From an uncultured Alistipes sp. (GTDB lineage: Bacteria; Bacteroidota; Bacteroidia; Bacteroidales; Rikenellaceae), in NCBI GenBank assembly GCA_900769405.1, contig CAAGGL010000026.1, positions 62,001 through 126,000 on the forward strand: a stretch of DNA of 64,000 nt, given 5' to 3'. Position numbers and translations under genes: made by a program. Shown one piece after another: positions 25,038 to 34,151 of this stretch (within the stretch, counting starts at the first letter, position 1; every line of letters starts with the position of its first letter). Under the pieces are notes generated by a model, which did no database searches, was not told where the DNA came from, and saw nothing but the letters and a program-made list of their open reading frames with translations.

Positions 25038-26216
25038 TTACAGATCGGTGCGCTTTACGATACCGATACCCGGACGGTCGCTGGGGATAACCTTACCATC
25101 AACCACCTTCATACCATCGTAGGGATCCGACGAGTGAGCGATCAGTACGTTACCGTCCAAGTCAGCCCAGTCGCAAGCGCAAGCAACGTGCGATGCAGCC
25201 GAAATTGCGCACGAAGTCTCGGTCATACAGCCGATCATAACCTTCATATTGAGCGTACGAGCCAACGAAACCATCTTGTTAGCCTCGCGCATACCGGTAC
25301 ACTTCATCAGCTTGATGTTGATACCCGAGAATACACCCTTCAACTTCGGAATGTCGATCAGACGCTGGCACGACTCATCAGCGATGGTGGGCAGCGGCGA
25401 GTTCTGAGTGATCCAAGCCATATCGTCGAGGTTGTACTTGCCGATAGGCTGCTCGATGAATACGAAGCCCTTCTCCTTGCACCAGTGGATCATCTCCAAA
25501 GCGTGGTGCTTATCCTTCCAACCCTGGTTTGCATCAACGCACAGAGGCTTGGTAGGCTCAACCGAGCGGATTGCACCAACCAGCTCCTCGTCCTGCGGAG
25601 TACCCAACTTAACCTTGATCAGGTTGTAGGGAGCAGCCTCCTTGGTCTTCTCACGAACCACCTCGGGAGTGTCGATACCGATCGTGAACGAAGTGTCGGG
25701 AGCCTTCATACGGTCGTAACCCCAGATGTTGTACCAGGGCTGACCGATCAACTTACCTACCAAGTCGTGCAGAGCGATATCCACTGCTGCCTTAGCTGCG
25801 GTGTTGAAGGTTGTCAGGTTGTCAACCTCGAACAGAATATCTTCGAGCAGGAAGGGTGAGTTATACTTGTCAAGAATAGGCTGGATACGGCTCAGGAATG
25901 CCATTGCCGACTCCGAAGTCTCGCCCAGATAGGGAGGCATAGCAGCCTCACCATAACCCTCATAACCTGCGTACTCGATCTTGGTCAGTACGATCGGGGT
26001 GTGGGTACGAGTGTAACCCGACACGGTGAAGGGGTGAGCCAACGCTGCGTCAGCACGCCAGAAGGTAAGCTTCATCTTATCGCTGCCGACCGACGACTTC
26101 TTACCCTTACCTACCGATGCTGCTACCGACGGGAAAGCCGACGCTGCCAATGTGGGGGCTACCGTAGCAACTACACCTGTTGCCAATGCCTTCTTGATAA
26201 AATCTCTTCTTTTCAT
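25038..26216 (-). CDS. Dipeptide epimerase (L-Ala-D/L-Glu epimerase type), Tat-exported
   Basis: The start at 26216 (MKRRDFIKKALATGVVATVA) is chosen because it gives a twin-arginine signal and avoids overlap with the upstream gene; an earlier ATG at 26282 would bury it. The mature protein is a mandelate-racemase/enolase-superfamily enzyme: the first catalytic Lys in LIKVKLG, metal ligands in LCVDANQG, FIEQPIG and IADESC, and a second Lys in GINIKLMKC. This pattern fits L-Ala-D/L-Glu epimerases (YkfB/YcjG). Export through Tat suggests it works in the periplasm on murein dipeptides released by the P60 enzyme encoded upstream. Confidence 0.9.
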   Translation of the reverse strand: MKRRDFIKKALATGVVATVAPTLAASAFPSVAASVGKGKKSSVGSDKMKLTFWRADAALAHPFTVSGYTRTHTPIVLTKIEYAGYEGYGEAAMPPYLGETSESAMAFLSRIQPILDKYNSPFLLEDILFEVDNLTTFNTAAKAAVDIALHDLVGKLIGQPWYNIWGYDRMKAPDTSFTIGIDTPEVVREKTKEAAPYNLIKVKLGTPQDEELVGAIRSVEPTKPLCVDANQGWKDKHHALEMIHWCKEKGFVFIEQPIGKYNLDDMAWITQNSPLPTIADESCQRLIDIPKLKGVFSGINIKLMKCTGMREANKMVSLARTLNMKVMIGCMTETSCAISAASHVACACDWADLDGNVLIAHSSDPYDGMKVVDGKVIPSDRPGIGIVKRTDL

Positions 26217-26250
26217 TGTTCTGTATGTTTTAAGTTGTTTGTTTTTCAAT

Positions 26251-27420
26251 TTACTGCTTGTTGTAGAGTGGGCAATTCTCAACCGACCAAACGCCCTTGT
26301 TGCTATCCTCGGTACCGATGATGCGGGTTGCGCGGATCAGCTGTTTGAGCCAATAGCTCGAATACTCCTCGTGGTCGGGATTGAAGCTCGAAATGTGGAT
26401 CAAACCTGCCTCGTGAATAAACTTACCATCGCCCATATAAACACCTACGTGGGTTACGCGCTTGCTACCGAAGAATACCAGATCACCCTTCTTCAACTTG
26501 GTCCAATCCTTATCCGAGATGTCGATGATGTCGCCCGTCAGGCACTGCTGCGATGCGTCGCGCGCCAGCACCAGACCGTTGAGCAGATAGACCGTCTTAG
26601 CCATACCGCTGCAATCGAGCATCTTGGTCGAGGTACCTGCCCACAGATACGAAGTACCGAGCAGATTCTGCGCCTCAGCTACCACTGCATCAGCTGTGGG
26701 GCGACGCTTCTTCCAAACCTCGAAGTCCACAACGTCCGATTTGAGCAGATAGCCCGTGCGACCCTTGGGCAGCTCAACTGCGATAAACTTACCCTTAGCC
26801 TTGCCCTTGTTCAGCACGATCGAGCCGGCGGTGATGTCGGTTACGTGAGCCGATTTCAGGTCGGGCTGCTCGTAGATCCAACCGGTAGTAGGCAGATAGA
26901 CAACCTTATCGGCCTCAACCCAAGCGTTATACTCGTCGAGAGTCATAGTCTTGACGCCGCGCTTAGCGACCCAACCCAGATAACCCTCGGGAGTCTGTAC
27001 ATAGAACCAGCCGTTATCGTCGAGTACGCGCACGGGCATACCCATCAGCAACTGAGTGAGCTGCTCCGACGAGTAGTTACCCTCGCGGCGCACGGTTGCC
27101 ACTGCGATGTCGATCACGCCGTAGATCTCGCCATTCATCTTGGCATCGGGCAGCAGACGAACGTCGTTCACCAACTTCTTGTCGCCGAACTTCTCGGTGA
27201 GGGCTGCGATAGTCTGATTCAGTGCCTCCTTCGATGTTGTGCGACCCGTCACAACCGTAACACTCGGATACTCATCGACTTGAATGTCGTAGAGCACCGT
27301 ACGTTTGTCGGGTGCATACATAGCTTTGATCTCTTTGAGGATTTCGCCCGTGGGCTGTGCTGCGAACACATTGCAAGCTGCAAAAAGTGTGATAATCAGC
27401 GTAATAAATTTACGTGTCAT
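26251..27420 (-). CDS. NlpC/P60 endopeptidase with SH3-like domains (YkfC-like)
   Basis: A protein of 389 residues with a signal peptide (FITLIITLFAACNVFA). Two bacterial SH3-like regions (about 110-150 and 165-225) precede an NlpC/P60 domain: catalytic Cys in TKMLDCSGMAKTVYLLNG, His in RVTHVGVYMGDGKFIHEA. This is the design of gamma-D-glutamyl-L-diamino-acid endopeptidases such as YkfC, which release L-Ala-D-Glu from murein peptides. It heads the operon followed by the epimerase and the transglutaminase-like protein. Confidence 0.9.
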   Translation of the reverse strand: MTRKFITLIITLFAACNVFAAQPTGEILKEIKAMYAPDKRTVLYDIQVDEYPSVTVVTGRTTSKEALNQTIAALTEKFGDKKLVNDVRLLPDAKMNGEIYGVIDIAVATVRREGNYSSEQLTQLLMGMPVRVLDDNGWFYVQTPEGYLGWVAKRGVKTMTLDEYNAWVEADKVVYLPTTGWIYEQPDLKSAHVTDITAGSIVLNKGKAKGKFIAVELPKGRTGYLLKSDVVDFEVWKKRRPTADAVVAEAQNLLGTSYLWAGTSTKMLDCSGMAKTVYLLNGLVLARDASQQCLTGDIIDISDKDWTKLKKGDLVFFGSKRVTHVGVYMGDGKFIHEAGLIHISSFNPDHEEYSSYWLKQLIRATRIIGTEDSNKGVWSVENCPLYNKQ

Positions 27421-27479
27421 AGTTTTATTGGTTTTAATTTTTTAGTTCTCAATACGTGCACACGCGAATATGCGACCTA

Positions 27480-27487
27480 CAAATTTA
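27480..27487 (-). promoter_or_regulatory. Bacteroidetes -7 box for the murein-peptide operon
   Basis: The minus strand reads TAAATTTG, matching TAnnTTTG, 60 bases before the P60 gene start. Confidence 0.55.
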
Positions 27488-27543
27488 GAAAAATTAATCG
27501 ATATTTACAACAAAACGCACCACAAATACGTCTAAATTCTCAC

Positions 27544-27587
27544 TAAAAAAATCGTGGCGAAAGGTTCATAACCAAACCCTTCGCCAC
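27544..27587 (-). terminator. Terminator after the lipoprotein gene
   Basis: GTGGCGAAAGGTT (27554-27566) pairs with AACCCTTCGCCAC (27575-27587) with one mismatch; on the minus strand a seven-T run follows. It separates the lipoprotein gene from the P60 operon. Confidence 0.8.
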
Positions 27588-27613
27588 AAATCGGTTACGA
27601 CAGCACGTCGTCG

Positions 27614-28261
27614 CTATTCGACCGTCAGCGTGATCGACTTTTCGAACACCTGTCCGTCGGTGGTTATCATCCTGACCATAATGGGATACTCGCCCGCCTC
27701 AGCAGGAGGGGCGGCGAAACAGATTGCAGCAACTTGATTAACTTTTCCGCCACTACAATGTCCCAGCATTTTCAGGTCGTCAGCCGTCATCTCTGCAAGC
27801 GACATCTCATAGACCATCTTCCCATCTTTTCGGTCGTTGCTGATGAATTTATAAAGCGACACAAATTTCAAAGTAACAATCTCAGCTAACGATTCGCCTG
27901 CCGCCAACTGCTCATTCCAATCGCGCGAGCAGGTAATCTCGATCGACTCATAATCAACAGCATAGGCAAAATACCAAGGCTTCGTTTGGTTTGCGTCATT
28001 GAACACTCGTCGCTCGTAGTAATCTTGATAATGAGTTTGAAATTTCGAATAGAGATATTGATCACCGTTACCCAAAATATCGCAAAGAAACTCGACACCA
28101 ATCGGATTAATGCTGATCTGCATCGGATCGTCGATTCGCAACTCTAAATCGTCATACGAATAATAGCCGTCAATATAAGCGTCCCATTTGCCATAGATCA
28201 CACCCTCACCACAACCTACGAGTATAACCAAACTGAGAAACAGAATAATTACTCTTTTCAT
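27614..28261 (-). CDS. Hypothetical lipoprotein
   Basis: A protein of 215 residues with a lipoprotein signal (VIILFLSLVILVGC, Cys at 17). The mature part has a BACON/Ig-like ending (AGEYPIMVRMITTDGQVFEKSITLTVE) but no family I can name. It stands alone between terminators. AT-richer than the surrounding genes. Confidence 0.75.
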   Translation of the reverse strand: MKRVIILFLSLVILVGCGEGVIYGKWDAYIDGYYSYDDLELRIDDPMQISINPIGVEFLCDILGNGDQYLYSKFQTHYQDYYERRVFNDANQTKPWYFAYAVDYESIEITCSRDWNEQLAAGESLAEIVTLKFVSLYKFISNDRKDGKMVYEMSLAEMTADDLKMLGHCSGGKVNQVAAICFAAPPAEAGEYPIMVRMITTDGQVFEKSITLTVE

Positions 28262-28355
28262 AACATTTTAGTTTAGGGTACTACAATTTTAGAAAAATTA
28301 ATCGAAAATATCAAATTTAGCCGCGCGAAAACAACCATTAAAATAGTTTTTTTCG

Positions 28356-28363
28356 TACTTTTG
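28356..28363 (+). promoter_or_regulatory. Bacteroidetes -7 box for glnN
   Basis: TACTTTTG matches TAnnTTTG and lies 56 bases before the glutamine synthetase start. Confidence 0.65.
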
Positions 28364-28419
28364 TCGCGTCGTCGCAACACTCGCCGACGACAACCCGCAA
28401 AATTTAACTAACTCGAAGA

Positions 28420-30594
28420 ATGTCATCGCTCAGATTCAGAATGGTCGAGGAGGCTATCAACCGTAAGCCCCTCGCTGCTCAAAACCCCGAAGGCCGCCCG
28501 TCGGAATACTTCGGCACGAAGGTTTTCAACCGCGCCGCAATGCGTCGCTATCTCCACAAAAAGACCTACGAGGCTATGCTCGACACGATGGACAACGGCA
28601 CTCCCCTCTCGCGCGAGATCGCTGCCGAAGTCGCATCGGGAATGAAGCAATGGGCTATGGATCAAGGCGCTACACATTATACCCACTGGTTCCAGCCGCT
28701 GACGGGCGGTACTGCCGAGAAGCACGACGCATTCCTCGAACACGACGGTGCGGGAGGTATGCTCGAAGAGTTCTCGGGCAAGCTACTCATTCAGCAGGAG
28801 CCCGACGCTTCGTCGTTCCCCAATGGCGGTATCCGCAACACCTTCGAGGCACGCGGTTACTCGGCCTGGGACGCAACGTCGCCCGCATTTATTGTCGATA
28901 CGACGCTCTGTATCCCCACGATTTTCATCGCTTATACGGGCGAGGCTCTCGACTACAAGTTGCCCTTGCTGCGTTCGATCTCGGCCGTAGGTCAGGCGGC
29001 TCTCGACGTGTGTCACTACTTCGACCCTGAGGTTAAGCGCGTTACGACATTCTTGGGTTGGGAGCAGGAGTACTTTCTGGTTGATGAGGGCCTGTGGGCT
29101 GCACGCCCCGACCTGGTACTGACGGGTCGCACGCTGATGGGACACGAGAGCGCTAAGAACCAGCAGTTGGAGGACCACTACTTTGGTGCTATTCCCGACC
29201 GCGTAATCGAGTTTATGAAGGACTTGGAGCGCGAGTCGTTGAAGCTCGGTATCCCCGTCAAGACACGCCATAACGAGGTGGCCCCCAACCAGTTCGAGTT
29301 GGCTCCGATCTATGAGGAGATGAACCTCGCCAACGACCACAACCAGCTGTTGCTCATACTGATGGAGAAGGTTGCTCGCCGCCACTCGTTCCGCGTGTTG
29401 CTGCACGAGAAACCCTTCAAGGGTATCAACGGCTCGGGTAAGCACAACAACTGGTCGCTCGGTACCGACACTGGTGTCAATCTGCTCTCGCCGGGTAAAA
29501 CCCCGCAGGCAAACCTCCAATTCGTCACATTCATTGCCAACATCATAGCGGCAGTTTATCGCCACAACGGCGCATTGAAGGCGTCGGTTTCGACCGCCAC
29601 CAATGCCCACCGTCTGGGTGCCAACGAGGCTCCGCCCGCAATCATCTCGGTATTCCTCGGCAAGCAGGTTTCGGCAGCGCTCGACAAGATCGCCGAGAGC
29701 CAGAGCGAAGACGCGATTATCTTCGACGCTAAGACCGGCTTCAAGATGCAGGGTATCCCCTCGATCCCCGAGTTGCTGATGGACAACACCGACCGCAACC
29801 GCACCTCGCCCTTTGCCTTCACGGGTAACCGATTCGAGTTCCGCGCGGTGGGCTCGCTCACCAACTGCGCCTCGGCAATGATCACACTCAACGCCGCTGT
29901 GGCCGAGCAGCTGACGATTTTCAAGGGTCGTGTCGATGCACGCATCGCAAACGGTGAGTCGGTCGAAAAGGCTATCTTCGAGGAGATCAAGCAGTTGATC
30001 AATGATTGTCGTCCTATTCTTTTCGACGGTAACGGCTACTCGGACGAGTGGAAAGAGGAGGCTGCACGTCGCGGTCTGGATTGCGAGACTTCGGTGCCCC
30101 TGATCTTCGACCGTATGTTGTCGGAATCGACCAAGCAGATGTTCGCTTCGACGGGCGTACTGAATGGCGTTGAGCTGAAAGCGCGTACCGACGTAAGCTG
30201 GGATATGTACACCAAAAAGATCCAGATCGAGGCTCGCGTGATGGGCGATTTAGCTCTGAATCAGATTGTTCCCATCGCATCGAAATACGAGGCTATGTTG
30301 CTCGATAAGGTCTATAAGATGTCGTTGCTCAACCTCGACGCAACGCAGGATATCGCCCTCATCAAGGAGATCTCGACCCTCACTGCCGACATTCAGCGTA
30401 TGGTCAACGAGATGATCGAGGCTCGCAAGGTGGCTAACCGCATCACCGAGGAGCGCGCCAAGGCGATCGCTTATCACGACACCGTAGCCGACTATTTGGA
30501 GGAGATCCGCACACGAATCGACAAGCTCGAATTGGTTATCGACGACCAGATGTGGACTCTGCCCAAGTACCGCGAGTTACTGTTCCTGAGATAA
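28420..30594 (+). CDS. glnN: Glutamine synthetase type III
   Basis: A protein of 724 residues, the size of GSIII enzymes and far larger than GSI or GSII. The GSIII N-terminal segment (FGTKVFNRAAMRRYLHKKTYE) and catalytic motifs TRHNEVAPNQFELAPIYEE, LHEKPFKGINGSGKHNNWSL and RLGANEAPPA are clear. It joins ammonium and glutamate with ATP to make glutamine; GSIII is the main form in Bacteroidales. Cytoplasmic. Monocistronic, with its own promoter box and a strong terminator. Confidence 0.97.
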   Translation: MSSLRFRMVEEAINRKPLAAQNPEGRPSEYFGTKVFNRAAMRRYLHKKTYEAMLDTMDNGTPLSREIAAEVASGMKQWAMDQGATHYTHWFQPLTGGTAEKHDAFLEHDGAGGMLEEFSGKLLIQQEPDASSFPNGGIRNTFEARGYSAWDATSPAFIVDTTLCIPTIFIAYTGEALDYKLPLLRSISAVGQAALDVCHYFDPEVKRVTTFLGWEQEYFLVDEGLWAARPDLVLTGRTLMGHESAKNQQLEDHYFGAIPDRVIEFMKDLERESLKLGIPVKTRHNEVAPNQFELAPIYEEMNLANDHNQLLLILMEKVARRHSFRVLLHEKPFKGINGSGKHNNWSLGTDTGVNLLSPGKTPQANLQFVTFIANIIAAVYRHNGALKASVSTATNAHRLGANEAPPAIISVFLGKQVSAALDKIAESQSEDAIIFDAKTGFKMQGIPSIPELLMDNTDRNRTSPFAFTGNRFEFRAVGSLTNCASAMITLNAAVAEQLTIFKGRVDARIANGESVEKAIFEEIKQLINDCRPILFDGNGYSDEWKEEAARRGLDCETSVPLIFDRMLSESTKQMFASTGVLNGVELKARTDVSWDMYTKKIQIEARVMGDLALNQIVPIASKYEAMLLDKVYKMSLLNLDATQDIALIKEISTLTADIQRMVNEMIEARKVANRITEERAKAIAYHDTVADYLEEIRTRIDKLELVIDDQMWTLPKYRELLFLR

Positions 30595-30610
30595 TTATCG
30601 TAGAAACTAT

Positions 30611-30646
30611 AAAAAGAGAGCCGCACCCCGAAAGGTGCGGCTTTTA
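30611..30646. terminator. Bidirectional terminator between glnN and gltX
   Basis: AGCCGCACC (30619-30627) pairs with GGTGCGGCT (30634-30642), with T-runs on both strands. It serves the convergent glnN and gltX genes. Confidence 0.88.
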
Positions 30647-30666
30647 TTATTCAATCAATCCTTCGT

Positions 30667-32205
30667 TTACTCCTCGGGAGTGGGGATAGCGGCCAGCGCA
30701 GCATCGATGCGGCGTACAACCTCATCGCGACCAACAACGTAGAGAATCTCGAACATCGACGGGCCCTTGCAAGCACCTACAACAGCCAGACGCAACGAGT
30801 TCATAGTCTGACCGATAACATACTCCTTGCGCTCGTTCCACTCGTGAACAAACACATCGGTACCCTCAACCGAGAAGTCCTCCAACTGAGCCAACTCATC
30901 GCGCAACTCAGCCAGACGTGCAGGCACCTCGCCCTTCCAATACTTACGTACCGACTTAGCGTCGTACTCGGTCGGAGCAACGAAGAAATACGAGGTCAGA
31001 TCCCACATATCGCTCACAAACGTAGCACGATCCTTAACCAAGCCTACGATATACTCAACGCGCTCACGCTCAGCCTCAACGCCCTTCTCAGCCAGCAGCG
31101 GCATATAAGCCTCGGCCAGCTCCGCGTTGTCGCGCTCGTGCATATACTGCGAGTTGAACCAGCGCGCCTTATCGGGCTGGAAACGTGCACCCGATTTGCT
31201 CACGCGATCGAGCGAGAACTGATCGATCAGCTCCTGCATCGAGAAGATCTCCTGCTCGGTACCGGGGTTCCAACCCAGCAGTGCCAACAGATTGACAACA
31301 GCCTCGGGGAAGTAACCATCCTCGCGGTAACCGCGTGCAGCCTCACCCGTAGGCGACTGCCAGAAGAGCGGGAACACGGGGAAGCCCATCTTATCGCCAT
31401 CGCGCTTCGAAAGCTTGCCCTGACCCGTAGGCTTCAACAGCAGGGGCAGATGCGCAAACTCGGGCTGCGAGTCGGTCCAACCAAACGCACGATAGAGCAG
31501 ATAGTGCAGCGGCAACGAAGGCAGCCACTCCTCACCACGAATTACGTGCGAGATCTCCATCAGGTGGTCATCAACGATGTTTGCCAAGTGGTAGGTCGGC
31601 AGACGGTCAGCCGACTTATAGAGTACCTTATCGTCGAGTGTCGAGGTGTTCATCTTCACGTCGCCACGAATCAAATCGTGCATCTCAACATCCTCATTCT
31701 CAGGCATACGGAAACGAATAACCCACTGATCGCCACGCTCGATACGCTCGCGTACCTCGTCAGCCGACAGACGCAACGACGTTGCCAAACGCTCGCGAAC
31801 AGCATAATTATAGGCGAAGGTTTCGCCCTTCTCCTCGTACTCCTTGCGGATTGCGTCAAGCTCCTCAGGGGTGTCGAATGCGTAGTAAGCATTGCCATTC
31901 TCGACCAACTGCTCGGCGTACTTCAAGTAGATCTCGCGGCGCTCGCTCTGGCGGTAGGGACCATACTCGCCACCTTCGCGCACACCCTCGTCGATCTCGA
32001 TACCGCACCAAGCCAGAGCCTCATTGATGTACTCCTCGGCACCCTCAACGAAACGCTGCGAATCGGTATCCTCGATACGCAAAATCATCTTACCACCGCG
32101 CTGACGCGCAAAAAGATAGTTGTAGAGCGCGGTGCGCAGACCGCCAATATGCAACGGACCCGTCGGGCTCGGTGCAAAACGTACTCGTGTTTGTCTTGTA
32201 TTCAT
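30667..32205 (-). CDS. gltX: Glutamyl-tRNA synthetase
   Basis: A protein of 512 residues. The class I HIGH-like motif is in RFAPSPTGPLHIGGLRTALY and the KMSKS-like loop in GQGKLSKRDGDK. The anticodon-binding C-terminal domain is present. It charges tRNA-Glu in the cytoplasm. It lies 36 bases after the ychF stop, in the direction of transcription, so the two may share a transcript. Confidence 0.97.
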   Translation of the reverse strand: MNTRQTRVRFAPSPTGPLHIGGLRTALYNYLFARQRGGKMILRIEDTDSQRFVEGAEEYINEALAWCGIEIDEGVREGGEYGPYRQSERREIYLKYAEQLVENGNAYYAFDTPEELDAIRKEYEEKGETFAYNYAVRERLATSLRLSADEVRERIERGDQWVIRFRMPENEDVEMHDLIRGDVKMNTSTLDDKVLYKSADRLPTYHLANIVDDHLMEISHVIRGEEWLPSLPLHYLLYRAFGWTDSQPEFAHLPLLLKPTGQGKLSKRDGDKMGFPVFPLFWQSPTGEAARGYREDGYFPEAVVNLLALLGWNPGTEQEIFSMQELIDQFSLDRVSKSGARFQPDKARWFNSQYMHERDNAELAEAYMPLLAEKGVEAERERVEYIVGLVKDRATFVSDMWDLTSYFFVAPTEYDAKSVRKYWKGEVPARLAELRDELAQLEDFSVEGTDVFVHEWNERKEYVIGQTMNSLRLAVVGACKGPSMFEILYVVGRDEVVRRIDAALAAIPTPEE

Positions 32206-32241
32206 CGTTTTTAACTCTTTTTTACATTAATAATGAGCGGA

Positions 32242-33339
32242 TTAGACATTGAACAGGAAGTGCATAATATCACCATCCTGCACCACGTACTCCTTACCCT
32301 CGATGCCGATCTTACCAACGTCGCGGCAAGCCTTCTCCGAGCCCAGAGCCACATAGTCGTCATACTTGATCACCTCGGCACGAATGAAACCGCGCTCGAA
32401 GTCCGAGTGAATGATACCCGCGGTCTGAGGCGCCTTCATTCCGCGAGTGAAGGTCCAAGCGCGGCTCTCGTCGGCACCCGTAGTGAAGTAGGTTTGCAGG
32501 TCGAGCAACTTGTATGCCGACTTGATCAGGCGGCTCACACCCGACTCGGTCAAACCAACCTCTTCGAGGAACATCTGACGCTCGTCGTAGTCCTCCAACT
32601 CGGCGATGTCGGCCTCGGTTGCAGCAGCCACGATCAGCAGCTCGGCATTCTCCTCGGCGATTGCCGCACGAACAGCCTCAACGTGAGCATTGCCCGTTGC
32701 GGCGCTACGCTCATCTACGTTGCAGACATACAATACGGGCTTATCGGTCAGCAGGTTAAGATCGGGAATAACCTTGCGATCCTCCTTATCCAACTCGACC
32801 GTACGAGCCGAACGTCCCTGCTCCAAAACCTCCTTATAGCGGCACAAAATCTCGTAAGCGCGCTTGGCGTTCTTGTCGCCCGCCGTTGCCTGCTTTTGCA
32901 CCTTACCGATACGGCTCTCAACCGTTTCGAGGTCTTTGAGCTGCAACTCGGTGTCGATGATGCTCTTATCGCGCACGGGGTCGATCGTACCATCGACGTG
33001 AGTGATATTCTCGTTGTCGAAGCAACGCAAAACGTGGATAATCGCGTCGGTATTGCGAATGTTGGCGAGGAACTTGTTACCCAGACCTTCGCCCTTCGAT
33101 GCACCCTTAACCAGACCTGCGATATCGACAATCTCGATCGTGGTGGGGATCACGCGCTTAGGGTTATCGATCTCGGCGAGTTTGATCAGTCGCTCATCGG
33201 GTACGGTGATCACGCCCACATTGGGTTCGATCGTACAGAAAGGGAAGTTTGCTGCCTGCGCCTTAGCGTTCGAGAGGCAGTTGAACAGGGTCGATTTGCC
33301 AACATTGGGCAGACCCACGATTCCGCATTGTAAAGCCAT
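32242..33339 (-). CDS. ychF: Obg-family GTPase/ATPase YchF
   Basis: The start at 33339 (MALQCGIVGLPNVGKST) is chosen because YchF proteins begin just before the P-loop; an upstream ATG at 33423 would place the start before the promoter box at 33379. The protein is 365 residues. G1 is GLPNVGKS; the G4 position has NxxE-type NVDE (VCNVDERSA), typical of the ATP preference of YchF. A TGS domain closes the chain (YFTTGADESRAWTF, VALGSEKACRDVGKIG). It binds ribosomes and responds to stress in other bacteria. Confidence 0.95.
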   Translation of the reverse strand: MALQCGIVGLPNVGKSTLFNCLSNAKAQAANFPFCTIEPNVGVITVPDERLIKLAEIDNPKRVIPTTIEIVDIAGLVKGASKGEGLGNKFLANIRNTDAIIHVLRCFDNENITHVDGTIDPVRDKSIIDTELQLKDLETVESRIGKVQKQATAGDKNAKRAYEILCRYKEVLEQGRSARTVELDKEDRKVIPDLNLLTDKPVLYVCNVDERSAATGNAHVEAVRAAIAEENAELLIVAAATEADIAELEDYDERQMFLEEVGLTESGVSRLIKSAYKLLDLQTYFTTGADESRAWTFTRGMKAPQTAGIIHSDFERGFIRAEVIKYDDYVALGSEKACRDVGKIGIEGKEYVVQDGDIMHFLFNV

Positions 33340-33378
33340 ATTGTGTTTTTTAGTTTTGTTCGTGACAGTTTTAACGTG

Positions 33379-33386
33379 CAAAGATA
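33379..33386 (-). promoter_or_regulatory. Bacteroidetes -7 box for ychF
   Basis: The minus strand reads TATCTTTG, 40 bases before the ychF start chosen here; it supports that start. Confidence 0.7.
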
Positions 33387-33492
33387 ACCAACTTTTCCGA
33401 AACTCTGCAAGTTTTAGCGCCACTTCCGCGCGCGAATTAAAATATTCATAGAATATAATGGGTGAGAGGTGCTAAATTTCAAAATTTATCTA

Positions 33493-33500
33493 TATCTTTG
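33493..33500 (+). promoter_or_regulatory. Bacteroidetes -7 box for the FKBP-like operon
   Basis: TATCTTTG followed by GCA lies 33 bases before the first FKBP-like lipoprotein gene. Confidence 0.7.
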
Positions 33501-33532
33501 CAATTTGTACGCGGTATGTACGTTTATGGAGT

Positions 33533-34132
33533 ATGAAACGATTGCTGAGAAATATCACCCTGCTGCTTGTCGCATCGATGGCGATGTGTTTCGTGGCGTG
33601 TGACGATGGCGAGGATATATTCCAGCAGCAGATGGATCGTTTCGTGAGCTATATGACCTCGCGAATGAAGTTGGTGAGTGAGGAGGAGGCCGAACAGTCG
33701 ATGACCGGCGAGCAACTACCCTACTACACCCGCTGCGGCGACGCCTATCGCCACATCACGAACATCTACCGCGAGGATCGCCCCCAAAAGCTTATTGCCG
33801 AAGGGTCGCAGATCACATTCCGCTACGAGGCCTATCTGTTCGAGGGCGCACCGGCAAACATTCCGTATGCGACCAACAACCGCGCAACGGGCGCAATATT
33901 GGCTTCGCAGTATGGTCTGGACACTACGTACTGGGATTTTACCCCCGCAGTGCGCATTTTGGGTACCGACCCCATAATAAAAGGGCTCGAACTTACGTTA
34001 CCCGATTGTGCCAAGGGCGATACGGTCTATACGTTTATGCCCTACGAGGCGGCCTATGGCGATCGTGCGATGGGCGTCATTGCGGCTAAGTCGGCGGTGA
34101 TGATGGTAACGGTGATCGACAATGTTGAATAA
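33533..34132 (+). CDS. FKBP-like lipoprotein
   Basis: A protein of 199 residues with a lipoprotein signal (LLLVASMAMCFVAC). The mature part has the outline of an FKBP-type peptidyl-prolyl isomerase: ITFRYEAYLFEGAP early, RILGTDPIIKGLELTLPDCAKGD and a final beta strand (KSAVMMVTVIDNVE). The usual active-site aromatic residues are not all obvious, so activity is uncertain. It lies 19 bases before a second FKBP-like lipoprotein gene, and the two probably act together in the periplasm or outer membrane. Confidence 0.75.
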   Translation: MKRLLRNITLLLVASMAMCFVACDDGEDIFQQQMDRFVSYMTSRMKLVSEEEAEQSMTGEQLPYYTRCGDAYRHITNIYREDRPQKLIAEGSQITFRYEAYLFEGAPANIPYATNNRATGAILASQYGLDTTYWDFTPAVRILGTDPIIKGLELTLPDCAKGDTVYTFMPYEAAYGDRAMGVIAAKSAVMMVTVIDNVE

Positions 34133-34151
34133 AAACGAAACAAACGACATA

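Noticed and set aside
26217..26282. Longer N-terminus for the dipeptide epimerase
   Set aside because: The upstream ATG would overlap the P60 gene and place a polar stretch before a perfect twin-arginine signal.
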